In this document: positions 43,635-52,473 of the stretch, piece by piece
How the letters are laid out: the number at the start of each line of letters is the position of its first letter
How positions within the stretch are numbered: the stretch's first letter is position 1
Assembly (NCBI RefSeq): GCF_001514125.1
Contig: NZ_KQ948551.1
Span: 271,291 to 335,290 of the forward strand
Length of the DNA: 64,000 bases
Direction: 5' to 3'
Source: Streptomyces longwoodensis
Lineage (GTDB): Bacteria; Actinomycetota; Actinomycetes; Streptomycetales; Streptomycetaceae
Translations under genes and position numbers: made by a program
The notes under the pieces: generated by a model
Seen by the model: only the letters and a program-made list of their open reading frames with translations
Told to the model about the DNA's origin: nothing
The model's database searches: none

Positions 43635-44423
43635 CTAGCCCCGCACCCCGCACAAGTGCAGCAGCGCCGCCACCCCGCGGTAGGGGTCCGTCTTGCCGGC
43701 CCGTTCCTCCGCCGCCAGCAGCGTCTCCAGGTCGGCCGGCGGCTCGGTGCCGTCCGGCGCGGTGTCGGTGAACACCCGCACCCCGTACCAGGTGTGCAGC
43801 GGCGCGCCGATCCCCGCGAGGGTGTCGGTCAGCGCGGCCCGCCGGTCGGCCCGGGCGTCCACGCCCAGGCGGTTCCGGTAGGAGACGTCGTCGAAGGCGC
43901 CCAGGGCGCCCGCCCAGTCGCCGGACAGTCCCGCGCGCATCGCCAGCGCGTCGCCGTTGCGCACCAGCAGCGACAGCAGGCCGCCGGGCGCGAGCACCCG
44001 GGCCAGCCCCGCGAGCAGGGCGTCCGGGTCCTGGAGGTACATCAGCACCCCGTGGCAGAGCACCACGTCGAAGCTGCCCGGCAGGAAGTGCGCGCCCGTC
44101 TCGCGGCCGTCGCCCTCGATGATCCGCATCCGCTCCCGGATGCCCTCCGGCTCCCCGGACAGCGCCGCACGGGCCGCCGCGATCATCGTGGCGTCCTGCT
44201 CCAGCCCGGTCACCTGGTGCCCCAGCCGGGCCAGCCGCAGCGCCTGCGTGCCCTGGCCCATGCCGACGTCCAGCACGCGCAGCCGCTGCCCGACGGGGAA
44301 CCGCCCGGCTATCTGCTCGTCGAGCTGCCGGGCCACCAGCTCCTGCCGTACGACCTCGCGCAGCCCGCCGAGACCGTTCAGCCAGGCGTCGGCGGCCCCC
44401 CCGGTGAACGACGTCGTGCTCAG
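43635..44423 (-). CDS. Class I SAM-dependent methyltransferase, probable CTG start
   Basis: The methyltransferase domain has motif I RVLDVGMGQGTQALRLARLG, motif II VVLCHGVLMYLQDP and APGGLLSLLV. The conserved-looking N-terminus LSTTSFTGGAADAWLNGLGG is preceded by no in-frame ATG or GTG at a sensible place. The leucine codon CTG at 44421-44423 overlaps the TGA of the DUF3043 gene (CTGA), so I take it as a coupled, non-standard start; the product is then 262 residues. The substrate is unknown. The gene is the second of a two-gene unit with DUF3043. Confidence 0.8.
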   Translation of the reverse strand: MSTTSFTGGAADAWLNGLGGLREVVRQELVARQLDEQIAGRFPVGQRLRVLDVGMGQGTQALRLARLGHQVTGLEQDATMIAAARAALSGEPEGIRERMRIIEGDGRETGAHFLPGSFDVVLCHGVLMYLQDPDALLAGLARVLAPGGLLSLLVRNGDALAMRAGLSGDWAGALGAFDDVSYRNRLGVDARADRRAALTDTLAGIGAPLHTWYGVRVFTDTAPDGTEPPADLETLLAAEERAGKTDPYRGVAALLHLCGVRG

Positions 44424-45019
44424 GGCCGCTCTCCGCGCTTGACCTGCGGCTTGGGCAGCCGGAGCCGGCGCATCTGGAGCGAGCGCATCAGCGCGTAGGC
44501 GATGACGCCCTTGCGGTTGTCGGTCGGGAAGCGCTCCCTGAGTGCCTTGCGCAGCCGGAAACCGCTGAGGATCGAGTCCAGCACGATGAGGACGATCACC
44601 ACGAGCCACAGCAGCAGCGCGATGTTCTGCAGCGAGCCCACGGGGACGATGCTGAGGACCAGGATGACCACGGCCATCGGCAGGAAGAACTCGGCCATGT
44701 TGAACCGCGAGTCGATCCAGTCGCGCGCGAACTTGCGGACCGGGCCCTTGTCGCGGGCCGGCAGGTACCGCTCGTCACCGCCCGCCAGTGCCTGACGCTG
44801 CCGCTCCAACTGGGCGCGGCGCTCCTCGCGCTGACGCTTGGCGGCGTCCTTGCGCGTCAGCGACGTGTTGGCGACGCTGCGGCGCTGGGACTGGGCCTCG
44901 TTGCGCTTGGGTGTGGGCCGGCCCTTGGGGGCCTGCGGGTCACGGGTCTGCTTGGAGTCGGTCACCGTCGCCTTCGCGGCGAGCGGGGCCTTCTCTTCCT
45001 TGGCACGGCTACGGAACAC
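44420..45019 (-). CDS. DUF3043 membrane protein
   Basis: The 199-residue product has a long, charged N-terminal half (MFRSRAKEEKAPLAAKATVT, NTSLTRKDAAKRQREERRAQ), then RDWIDSRFNMAEFFLP and two membrane segments (about 108-130 and 135-152), and a basic tail ending in the KRGERP overlap. This is the actinobacterial DUF3043 pattern; function is unknown. The GTG at 45017-45019 is chosen because the family starts at FRSRAK and a TACCCT hexamer lies about 8 nt upstream, so it may be leaderless. Its stop overlaps the next gene. Confidence 0.88.
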   Translation of the reverse strand: MFRSRAKEEKAPLAAKATVTDSKQTRDPQAPKGRPTPKRNEAQSQRRSVANTSLTRKDAAKRQREERRAQLERQRQALAGGDERYLPARDKGPVRKFARDWIDSRFNMAEFFLPMAVVILVLSIVPVGSLQNIALLLWLVVIVLIVLDSILSGFRLRKALRERFPTDNRKGVIAYALMRSLQMRRLRLPKPQVKRGERP

Positions 45020-45310
45020 AAAACCCAAGGGTAAGGGCTCCCGGGCATGGACCCCAGCCCCGCGGGGAACGATCCGGCAACGCCGGTCGTCGTAAAGGGA
45101 CAGAGCGGATGGAGCGGATGAAGGGGACCCGTCACGCGGGGACCACTCGGGGATCACCTACTCCTCACGCCGGAGCAGGAGCCCACCGCAGTCGTCCTCG
45201 GGGATGAGCGCATCGTCCCCGAACAGTGCGTCAATGGAAGCAGGGCCCGTACTGTGGGTTCTGTCGCAGAGCTGGAGCCGGAGTCCGTCAGAAGGGGGCG
45301 CGCGAAGCCC
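45020..45310. promoter_or_regulatory. Divergent promoter region, DUF3043 and pspA
   Basis: About 290 bp without a convincing gene. TACTGT at 45250-45255 could be a -10 for pspA, and TACCCT near 45027 a -10 for the DUF3043 gene. A GAGCGGATG motif is repeated in tandem near 45105-45122. No operator was recognised. Confidence 0.4.
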
Positions 45311-46108
45311 ATGAGCGGTGTCATGAAGCGTATGGGGATGATCTTCCGCGCGAAGGCGAACAAGGCCCTTGACCGGGCCGAGGACCCGCGCGAGACCCTC
45401 GATTACTCGTACCAGAAGCAGCTGGAACTGCTCCAGAAGGTCCGCCGCGGCGTCGCCGACGTGGCCACCAGCCGCAAGCGCCTGGAACTCCAGCTGAACC
45501 AGCTCCAGCAGCAGTCGTCCAAGCTGGAGGACCAGGGCCGCAAGGCGCTGGCGCTCGGCCGCGAGGACCTGGCCCGGGAGGCCCTGTCCCGCAAGGCGGC
45601 GCTCCAGCAGCAGGTCACCGACCTCGAGACGCAGCACGCCACGCTCCAGGGCGAGGAGGAGAAGCTCACCCTGGCGGCCCAGCGGCTGCAGGCCAAGGTG
45701 GACGCCTTCCGCACCAAGAAGGAGACCATCAAGGCCACCTACACCGCGGCCCAGGCGCAGACCCGCATCGGCGAGGCGTTCTCCGGCATCTCCGAGGAGA
45801 TGGGCGACGTGGGGCTGGCGATCCAGCGGGCCGAGGACAAGACGGCCCAGCTCCAGGCCCGCGCCGGCGCGATCGACGAGCTGCTGGCCTCCGGCGCCCT
45901 GGACGACCCGTCCGGCATGCACAAGGACGACATCCAGGCCGAGCTGGACCGCCTCTCCGGCGGTACGGACGTGGAGCTGGAGCTCCAGCGCATGAAGGCC
46001 GAGCTGGCCGGGGGCACCTCCGCCGACCGCCAGGCCATCGAGGGCGGCCAGGGGCAGCAGCAGCCCCAGCAGCAGCCCCAGGACACCCCGCGCTTCGACA
46101 AGCAGTAG
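45311..46108 (+). CDS. pspA: PspA/IM30 family membrane-stress protein
   Basis: The 265-residue product begins MSGVMKRMGMIFRAKANKAL and is almost wholly alpha-helical coiled coil (residues about 25-225, with many Gln, Glu, Lys and Leu), ending in a Gln-rich tail (QGQQQPQQQPQ). PspA binds the cytoplasmic face of stressed membranes and forms large ESCRT-III-like assemblies; it helps keep the proton gradient. An upstream in-frame GTG at 45254 would add 19 residues but does not match the family start. pspAA follows 69 bp later, probably in the same transcript. Confidence 0.94.
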   Translation: MSGVMKRMGMIFRAKANKALDRAEDPRETLDYSYQKQLELLQKVRRGVADVATSRKRLELQLNQLQQQSSKLEDQGRKALALGREDLAREALSRKAALQQQVTDLETQHATLQGEEEKLTLAAQRLQAKVDAFRTKKETIKATYTAAQAQTRIGEAFSGISEEMGDVGLAIQRAEDKTAQLQARAGAIDELLASGALDDPSGMHKDDIQAELDRLSGGTDVELELQRMKAELAGGTSADRQAIEGGQGQQQPQQQPQDTPRFDKQ

Positions 46109-46177
46109 CAGCCACCCAGCAGCCCGGCACTGGCCGAGGACAGGGCCGGGCAGCAGGCCCACGCCGAGGAGGGCGAC

Positions 46178-46456
46178 ATGATCGTACGGATCATGGGGGA
46201 GGGGCAGGTGGAGCTGGACGACTCCCGCCTCACCGAGCTGAACGAGCTGGACGACGAGCTCCTGGCCGAGCTGGAGCGCGGTGACGAGGCCGGCTTCCGC
46301 CGCACCCTCACCGCGCTGCTGGACGCGGTCCGCCGGCTCGGCACACCCCTGCCGGACGACTCCCTGGAACCCTCCGGGCTGATCCTGCCGTCCCCGGACG
46401 CCGGCCTGGAGGAGGTCCGGGAGATGCTCAGCGACGACGGGCTGATCCCGGGCTGA
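46178..46456 (+). CDS. pspAA: PspA-associated protein PspAA
   Basis: A 92-residue acidic protein with the PspAA opening MIVRIMGEGQVELDDSRLTE and the typical LNELDDELLAELERGDEAGF helix. GAGGAGG lies upstream of the ATG. In actinobacteria it is encoded directly after pspA, as here, and is thought to modulate PspA. It lies just upstream of a histidine kinase-response regulator pair that starts 42 bp later and may be transcribed separately (leaderless). Confidence 0.9.
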   Translation: MIVRIMGEGQVELDDSRLTELNELDDELLAELERGDEAGFRRTLTALLDAVRRLGTPLPDDSLEPSGLILPSPDAGLEEVREMLSDDGLIPG

Positions 46457-46497
46457 GGGGGCCCCGGGGAGCGGGCGCCGGGACGTACTGTTCCTCC

Positions 46498-47730
46498 GTG
46501 AGCACTCTGGACCGCGCCCGGTGCACCGTCAGGGCCCACCCCCTCGCCCTGGACGCGTCCGTCGCGGCGGGCGTCCTGGTGTGCATGGTGGCCGGCTCCT
46601 TCGTCGACCCGCGCGGCGACAACGGCGCCGTGTGGGGCGTGCGCAGCCCCGCCCCGCTCAGCCTGCTGCTGATCACCGTCGGCGCGGTGGCCCTCGTCTT
46701 CCGCCGCAGCGCCCCCCTGACGGTCCTCGCCGTCACCGGCACCGTCTCCGTCGTCGAGTGCGTCACCGGCGACCCCCGCGCCCCGGTCGCGATGTCCGCG
46801 GTGGTCGCCCTCTACACCGTCGCCTCCACCACCGACCGCGCCACCACCTGGCGGGCGGGTCTGCTCACCATGACCGTGCTGACCGGCGCCGCGATGCTCT
46901 CCGGGCCGCTGCCCTGGTACGCGCAGGAGAACATCGCGATCCTCGCCTGGACCGGGATCGGCGCGACCGCCGGGGACGCGGTCCGCAGCCGCCGGGCCGT
47001 CGTCCAGGCCATGCGGGAACGCGCCGAGCGCGCCGAACGCACCCGCGAGGAGGAGGCCCGCCGCCGGGTCGCCGAGGAGCGGCTGCGCATCGCCCGCGAC
47101 CTGCACGACGTCGTCGCCCACCACATCGCCCTGGTCAACGTGCAGGCGGGCGTGGCCGCGCACGTCATGGACAAGCGCCCCGACCAGGCCAAGGAGGCCC
47201 TCGCCCACGTCCGCGAGGCCAGCCGCTCCGCACTGAACGAACTGCGCGCCACCGTCGGCCTGCTCCGCCAGTCCGGCGACCCCGAGGCACCCACCGAACC
47301 CGCGCCCGGCCTGGACCGCCTCGACGAACTGGCCGGCACCTTCCGCAGCGCCGGCCTGCGGGTGGAGGTGGCCCGCGCCGACCAGGGCACCACGCTGCCC
47401 GCGGCCGTCGGCCTCGCGGCGTACCGGATCATCCAGGAGGCCCTCACCAACGTGCAGAAGCACGCGGGACCGGAGGCCAGGGCCGAGGTCAGCGTGGTCC
47501 GGGTGGGCCCCAACGTGGAGATCACGGTCCTGGACGACGGCCGCGCCGACGACCCGCCGGACCCCGTGGCGGGCGGCGGCCACGGCCTGCTCGGCATGCG
47601 GGAGCGCGTCACCGCCCTGCGCGGCACCCTCACCACCGGTCCCCGGTACGGCGGCGGCTTCCGCGTCCATGCGATCCTGCCGGTCAAGACCCGCAGCGCC
47701 GCCACGGGACAACCGGGGGAGACCGTATGA
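46498..47730 (+). CDS. Sensor histidine kinase, NarL/HisKA_3 type
   Basis: The 410-residue product has about four or five N-terminal membrane segments (between 18 and 155), then a coiled linker and the HisKA_3 phosphoacceptor His203 in ARDLHDVVAHH, followed by the ATP-binding domain with EALTNVQKHAG and GHGLLGMRERV. It phosphorylates the adjacent response regulator. The short extracytoplasmic part suggests sensing in the membrane. The GTG start lies 6 nt after TACTGT (46486-46491) with no ribosome-binding site, suggesting leaderless expression. The position next to pspA-pspAA may mean a LiaS-like envelope sensor, which is inference. Confidence 0.92.
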   Translation: MSTLDRARCTVRAHPLALDASVAAGVLVCMVAGSFVDPRGDNGAVWGVRSPAPLSLLLITVGAVALVFRRSAPLTVLAVTGTVSVVECVTGDPRAPVAMSAVVALYTVASTTDRATTWRAGLLTMTVLTGAAMLSGPLPWYAQENIAILAWTGIGATAGDAVRSRRAVVQAMRERAERAERTREEEARRRVAEERLRIARDLHDVVAHHIALVNVQAGVAAHVMDKRPDQAKEALAHVREASRSALNELRATVGLLRQSGDPEAPTEPAPGLDRLDELAGTFRSAGLRVEVARADQGTTLPAAVGLAAYRIIQEALTNVQKHAGPEARAEVSVVRVGPNVEITVLDDGRADDPPDPVAGGGHGLLGMRERVTALRGTLTTGPRYGGGFRVHAILPVKTRSAATGQPGETV

Positions 47731-48407
47731 CGATCCGCGTCCTGCTGGCCGACGACCAGGCCCTGCTGCGCAGCGCCTTCCGGGTGCTGGTCGACTCCGA
47801 GCCGGACATGGAGGTCGTCGGCGAGGCCTCCGACGGCGCGGAGGCGGTCCGGCTGGCCCGGGAGGAGCGGGCGGACGTCGTGCTGATGGACATCCGCATG
47901 CCCGGCACGGACGGCCTGGCCGCGACCCGTCTGATCAGCGCCGACCCGTCGCTGGCCGCCGTCAAGGTGGTCATCCTGACCACCTTCGAGGTCGACGACT
48001 ACGTGGTGCAGTCGCTGCGCGCCGGCGCCTCCGGCTTCCTCGGCAAGGGCAGCGAACCGGAGGAGCTGCTGACCGCGATCCGGGTCGCCGCCGGCGGCGA
48101 CGCGCTGCTCTCCCCGGCCGCCACCAAGGGCCTCATCGCCCGCTTCCTGGCCCAGGGCGACGGCGCCGACGGCCACGACCCGCTGCGCTCGGCCCGCCTC
48201 GGGGCGCTGACCGTGCGTGAGCGCGAGGTCCTGGTCCAGGTGGCAGGCGGCCACTCCAACGACGAGATCGCCGAACGCCTGGAGGTCAGCCCGCTGACCG
48301 TCAAGACCCACGTCAACCGCGCCATGGCCAAGCTCGGCGCCCGCGACCGGGCGCAACTGGTGGTCATCGCCTACGAGTCGGGACTGGTCCGCCCGCACAC
48401 GGACTGA
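47727..48407 (+). CDS. Response regulator, NarL/LuxR type
   Basis: The 226-residue product has a receiver domain with acidic pair ADDQ at the N-terminus, phosphoacceptor Asp55 (VVLMDIRMPG), Thr86 and Lys107, and a C-terminal LuxR-type helix-turn-helix (LTVREREVLVQVAGGHSNDE, VKTHVNRAMAKLGARDRAQL). Its ATG overlaps the kinase TGA (ATGA), so the pair is coupled. All catalytic residues are present, so it is expected to be controlled by the kinase. Targets are unknown. Confidence 0.94.
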   Translation: MTIRVLLADDQALLRSAFRVLVDSEPDMEVVGEASDGAEAVRLAREERADVVLMDIRMPGTDGLAATRLISADPSLAAVKVVILTTFEVDDYVVQSLRAGASGFLGKGSEPEELLTAIRVAAGGDALLSPAATKGLIARFLAQGDGADGHDPLRSARLGALTVREREVLVQVAGGHSNDEIAERLEVSPLTVKTHVNRAMAKLGARDRAQLVVIAYESGLVRPHTD

Positions 48408-48554
48408 GCCGCCCGGGGCCACGGCCGAGCTGCCGCCCGCGCCCGCCGCGACGGGCGCCCGCCCGGCCCGCCGCGTCACCTGCCCCCTCCCCGTCCGGCA
48501 CCTGTCCCTATCCTGTGGACTCGAACTGCTCTGCGGACAAGGGGGAACGGAGCG

Positions 48555-50858
48555 GTGCCAGCACACAAGGACGACCCGAAGTCGGTCGGCGGGTACCGGA
48601 TCGTCGGACGGCTCGGCTCCGGCGGCATGGGGGTCGTCTACCGCGGCCGGGCCCGGTCGGGCCGCGAGGTCGCCGTCAAGGTGGTGCACTCCCAGTACGC
48701 CGAGGACGGGGTGTTCCGCACCCGGTTCCGGCAGGAGATCGAGGCCGTCCGCAAGGTCAGCGGCGCCTTCACCGCCCCCGTCGTGGACGCCGACCCGGAG
48801 GCCGCCCGGCCCTGGATGGCCACCCAGTACGTGCCCGGCCCCTCGCTCGCCGACCACATCCGCGCCCACGGCCCGCTGCGCGGCACCGCGCTGCGCCGGC
48901 TCGCCCTGGGGCTGCTGGAGGCCCTGCGGGACATCCACCGCGCCGGGGTCGTCCACCGCGACCTCAAGCCCGCCAACGTGCTCATCGCCGAGGACGGCCC
49001 CCGGGTCATCGACTTCGGCATCTCCCGGGCCGCGGGCAACCAGACCCTCACCGAGACGGGCCACATGATCGGCACCCCGCCGTTCATGTCGCCGGAGCAG
49101 CTCACCGACGCCCGCTCGGCCGGTCCGGCCTCCGACGTGTTCTCCCTGGGCTCGCTGCTGGTGTACGCCGCCACCGGCCGGGGCCCGTTCGACGCCGACA
49201 GCCCGTACCTGACGGCGTACCAGGTGCTCACCGCGGAGCCCGACCTGACCGGGCTGCCCGAGCCGCTGCGCGCCGTCCTGGCCGACTGCCTGGCCAAGGA
49301 CGCGGGCGACCGGCCCGCCCTGGACGACCTCGCGGGGCGGCTCGCCGAGGCCCTGCCGAGGTCCGCGCCCGACGACGACCCCACGGTCGCGCTGCGCCGC
49401 CCGGACCCCGAGCCCACCGCGCCGGAGCCGACCGGCTCCCGGACCGGCGGCCCGCACCCGGCGGGCCCGGCGACCGGTGGCCCCCGGGCCGACGGCCCAG
49501 CGGCGGGGGACGCGCACGCCGAGCCGCCGTCGCCCGAGCCGCCCCGGCCCCGGCGCACCCGCCGCCGCGCCCGGCTGGTGGCGCTGTCCGCCGGGGCCGC
49601 CGTCCTGGCCGTCGCCCTGACGGCGTACCTGCTGTCCGGGCCGGGCCACGGCGGCACGGCCGGGCCGGACGCCGGCCGCAGTCCGACGGCCGGCTCCCGC
49701 TGGGAGGCCCTGCCCGCGGGCTGGCGGCCGTGGCGGACCACGGTGTTCGCCGACGCCGCGAGCGGGGTGCGGACGTCCAGCCGGGGCAGCACCGGCGGGC
49801 TCTTCTGCGCGCCGGCCACCGGGGCGCTGTACTGCGCCGGTGACGGCGTGCAGCCGGTCCGGTTCGACACCCTGACCGGCAAGCTGCTCTGGCGGTCCGC
49901 CGCCGGGGCGTCCGGCGGGGCGGGGGCGCGGTACGAGTACCGGGTCCTCGGCGTGGCCGGGCAGGTGCTGCTGGTCCGGCAGAGCGTGCTGGCTGAGCTC
50001 GAGGGCGACCGGACGTCGTCCGTGGTGGCCCTCGACACGCGCACCGGCGCGCGGCGGTGGTCCAAGGACCTCGTCCGGGGCTCGCAGACGGCCCCGGCCC
50101 TCGCGGCGGGGCTGGCGCTGGTGCCGGACACCGGCGGCCGCACGGTCACCGCGCGGTCCCCGCGGGACGGCGCCCGGCTGTGGTCGGCCGGCCTGCCCGC
50201 CGGGCACTCCTGCGAGTTCCCGGCCTCCGCCGGGGGCCTGTACGCGGTGTGCACCTCCTACGGCGCCGGCGCGGACACCCGGCTGCTCCGCGTCGACCCG
50301 GCCGACGGCACGGTCCGCACCCTGGCCACGCTGGAACCGCGCAGCACCTACCTGGGCGTCCTGGACGGCCGGCACGTCTTCGCCGAGGAGAGCGGGTCGG
50401 GGGCGTCCGACCTGGACGGGACGGCGTACGGGCGCGCCGTCCTGGTCGACGGCAGCACCGGTGGGCGCCGGACGGTCCCGCTCGCCGGCACCCCGCGCGG
50501 CCCGGTGACCCTGGCCGGGGGCCTGCTCTGCTTCACCCTCTCCAACGGCCTGGTCACCGCGCACGCGCCGACCACGGGCAAGCGCCTGTGGCAGAGCCGG
50601 ACCACGCTGGAACAGGGGGGCACCCCGGTGGCCGACGGCACGGGCCGGACCCTGTTCGTGGCCAGCGTCAGCGGCCGGGTGGCCGCCCTGGACAGCCGCA
50701 GCGGCACCGTGCTGTGGGAGTCGTACCCGCGCGCCGGGGGCACCGACAACGGCTTCGGGTCACAGATCCACCGTGCTGGCGGAGCCCTCACGGTCACCAC
50801 CGCGGACGGCACGGTCTTCGCGCTCGACCCGGCCCACCCGGACCGCACCCCGACCTGA
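48555..50858 (+). CDS. Membrane Ser/Thr protein kinase with external PQQ-like propeller
   Basis: The 767-residue product has an N-terminal Hanks-type kinase: glycine loop GSGGMGVVYRG, Lys42 in VAVKVV, HRDLKPANV with Asp136, IDFGIS with Asp153, and SPEQ. A Pro/Gly-rich linker follows, one membrane segment at about 337-360 (LVALSAGAAVLAVALTAYLL), then an external region of repeats such as LTGKLLWRSAAG, RTGARRWSKDL, TTGKRLWQSRT and RSGTVLWESYP, which look like PQQ-type beta-propeller blades. It probably senses something outside the cell and phosphorylates cytoplasmic proteins. The GTG start follows CGGAGCG. It stands alone. Confidence 0.92.
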   Translation: MPAHKDDPKSVGGYRIVGRLGSGGMGVVYRGRARSGREVAVKVVHSQYAEDGVFRTRFRQEIEAVRKVSGAFTAPVVDADPEAARPWMATQYVPGPSLADHIRAHGPLRGTALRRLALGLLEALRDIHRAGVVHRDLKPANVLIAEDGPRVIDFGISRAAGNQTLTETGHMIGTPPFMSPEQLTDARSAGPASDVFSLGSLLVYAATGRGPFDADSPYLTAYQVLTAEPDLTGLPEPLRAVLADCLAKDAGDRPALDDLAGRLAEALPRSAPDDDPTVALRRPDPEPTAPEPTGSRTGGPHPAGPATGGPRADGPAAGDAHAEPPSPEPPRPRRTRRRARLVALSAGAAVLAVALTAYLLSGPGHGGTAGPDAGRSPTAGSRWEALPAGWRPWRTTVFADAASGVRTSSRGSTGGLFCAPATGALYCAGDGVQPVRFDTLTGKLLWRSAAGASGGAGARYEYRVLGVAGQVLLVRQSVLAELEGDRTSSVVALDTRTGARRWSKDLVRGSQTAPALAAGLALVPDTGGRTVTARSPRDGARLWSAGLPAGHSCEFPASAGGLYAVCTSYGAGADTRLLRVDPADGTVRTLATLEPRSTYLGVLDGRHVFAEESGSGASDLDGTAYGRAVLVDGSTGGRRTVPLAGTPRGPVTLAGGLLCFTLSNGLVTAHAPTTGKRLWQSRTTLEQGGTPVADGTGRTLFVASVSGRVAALDSRSGTVLWESYPRAGGTDNGFGSQIHRAGGALTVTTADGTVFALDPAHPDRTPT

Positions 50859-50892
50859 CCCGCTCCGGACACGCCGACGGCCCGCCCGGGCA

Positions 50893-51090
50893 CTAGGCCG
50901 TGTCCGCGAAGTCCCTCCCCCAGAGGGGGGACCCCCTGCCCCGCGACGCCCGGCACGCACTCTCGCCGCACCGGGCGAACACCCGAGTACGGCCAGTACG
51001 CGGGTGTCCGCCCGGCACACCGAGAGCACGCACCGGACGCCGCAGGCCCGCCCTCTGGGCGGACGACGGGACTTTGCGGACACGACCTAG
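50893..51090. mobile_element. MITE-like inverted repeat 2, 198 bp
   Basis: The ends CTAGGCCGTGTCCGCGAAGTC (left) and its near-complement on the right form an inverted repeat of at least 23 bp with two mismatches, each bounded by CTAG. The similarity continues inwards with gaps, and a short palindrome (CGGGTGT/ACACCCG) lies at the centre, so the whole element can fold into one long hairpin. It has no coding capacity and lies between the kinase gene and the nadA 3' end. Its sequence differs from element 1, but both end in CTAG. Confidence 0.8.
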
Positions 51091-51150
51091 GTGCTCGGAC
51101 GGGCCGTACGGGTGGGTCCGGTCCCGCGGTGGCGCACCGCGGGGGCCGGG

Positions 51151-52335
51151 CTACGGCAGGGCCAGCATCCGCTCCAGGGCGAGCTTGGCGAACGCCTCCG
51201 TCTCCCGGTCGACCTGGATGCGGTTGACCAGCTTGCCCTCGGCCAGGGACTCCAGGGTCCACACCAGGTGGGGCAGGTCGATGCGGTTCATGGTCGAGCA
51301 GAAGCACACCGTGCGGTCGAGGAAGACGATCTCCTTGCCCTCCGGAGCGAAACGGTTCGCCAGGCGCCGGACCAGGTTCAGCTCCGTTCCGATGGCCCAC
51401 TTGGAGCCGGCCGGGGCGGCCTCCAGGGCCTTGATGATGTACTCGGTCGAGCCGACGTGGTCGGCGGCGGCGACGACCTCGTGCCGGCACTCGGGGTGCA
51501 CCAGGACGTTGACGCCCGGGATGCGCTCGCGCACGTCGTTCACCGAGTCCAGCGAGAAGCGGCCGTGCACCGAGCAGTGGCCGCGCCACAGGATCATCTT
51601 CGCCGCGCGCAGCTCCTCCGCGCTCAGACCGCCGTTCGGCTTGTGCGGGTTGTAGACGACGCAGTCCTCCAGCGACATCCCCATGTCCCGGACGGCGGTG
51701 TTGCGGCCGAGGTGCTGGTCCGGCAGGAACAGCACCTTCTCGCCCTGCTGGAACGCCCACTCCAGCGCCCGCTGCGCGTTGGAGGAGGTGCAGATGGTGC
51801 CGCCGTGCTTGCCGGTGAACGCCTTGATGTCCGCGGAGGAGTTCATGTACGACACCGGGACGACCTGCTCGGCGACGCCCGCCTCGGTCAGCACGTCCCA
51901 GCACTCCGCGACCTGCTCGGCCGTCGCCATGTCGGCCATGGAACAGCCGGCGGCGAGGTCCGGGAGCACGACCTTCTGGTCGTCGCCGGTCAGGATGTCC
52001 GCGGACTCGGCCATGAAGTGCACACCGCAGAAGACGATGTACTCGGCCTCCGGGCGCGCGGCCGCGTCGCGGGCCAGTTTGAAGGAGTCGCCCGTGACGT
52101 CGGCGAACTGGATGACCTCGTCGCGCTGGTAGTGGTGGCCGAGCACGAAGACCTTGTCGCCGAGCTTCGCCTTGGCGGCGCGGGCCCGCTCCACCAGGTC
52201 GGGGTCGGACGGCGAGGGCAGGTCACCGGGACACTCGACGCCGCGCTCGCTCTTCGGGTCGGCCTCGCGGCCGAGGAGCAGCAGGGCGAGCGGAGTCGGC
52301 TGTACGTCGAGCTCCGTGGTCTGGGCGGTGGTCAC
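51151..52335 (-). CDS. nadA: Quinolinate synthase
   Basis: Condenses iminoaspartate with dihydroxyacetone phosphate to quinolinate in NAD synthesis, using a [4Fe-4S] cluster. The 394-residue product has conserved blocks VLGHHYQRDEVIQFADVTGD, VFCGVHFMAESADIL, NPHKPNGGLS and VHPECRHEV, plus a C-terminal TVCFCSTMNRI. The start is the GTG at 52333-52335 with AAAGGG 8 nt upstream. No nadB or nadC lies beside it here. It is divergent from the short ORF and erpA; the shared region contains nested inverted repeats that could be operators. TATGAT at 52377-52382 is a likely -10. Confidence 0.95.
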   Translation of the reverse strand: MTTAQTTELDVQPTPLALLLLGREADPKSERGVECPGDLPSPSDPDLVERARAAKAKLGDKVFVLGHHYQRDEVIQFADVTGDSFKLARDAAARPEAEYIVFCGVHFMAESADILTGDDQKVVLPDLAAGCSMADMATAEQVAECWDVLTEAGVAEQVVPVSYMNSSADIKAFTGKHGGTICTSSNAQRALEWAFQQGEKVLFLPDQHLGRNTAVRDMGMSLEDCVVYNPHKPNGGLSAEELRAAKMILWRGHCSVHGRFSLDSVNDVRERIPGVNVLVHPECRHEVVAAADHVGSTEYIIKALEAAPAGSKWAIGTELNLVRRLANRFAPEGKEIVFLDRTVCFCSTMNRIDLPHLVWTLESLAEGKLVNRIQVDRETEAFAKLALERMLALP

Positions 52336-52366
52336 GACACGCACCCTTTCTACTTTTCGTCGTTCT

Positions 52367-52432
52367 GACGCTATCTATCATAACCCGCTTCACGTCACTT
52401 TGACGATGGTCATAGCGTCGGTGTGACGTGAA
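52367..52432. promoter_or_regulatory. Nested inverted repeats between nadA and the erpA unit
   Basis: GACGCTAT (52367-52374) is mirrored by ATAGCGTC (52412-52419), and TTCACGTCA (52389-52397) by TGACGTGAA (52424-52432). The region is unusually AT-rich for this window and carries the candidate nadA -10. I cannot assign a regulator. Confidence 0.5.
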
Positions 52433-52473
52433 TCCCGATGAGGCGTTTTCCGCCCGCTGCGCCGTGTGCGAGC

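Noticed and set aside
45254..45310. Upstream GTG start for pspA adding 19 residues
   Set aside because: The PspA family starts at MSGVMKRMG, and the extension has no conserved character.
46812..50564. A 1250-codon minus-strand frame across the histidine kinase, response regulator and Ser/Thr kinase
   Set aside because: The plus-strand genes carry full catalytic motifs; the opposite frame has no recognisable domain.
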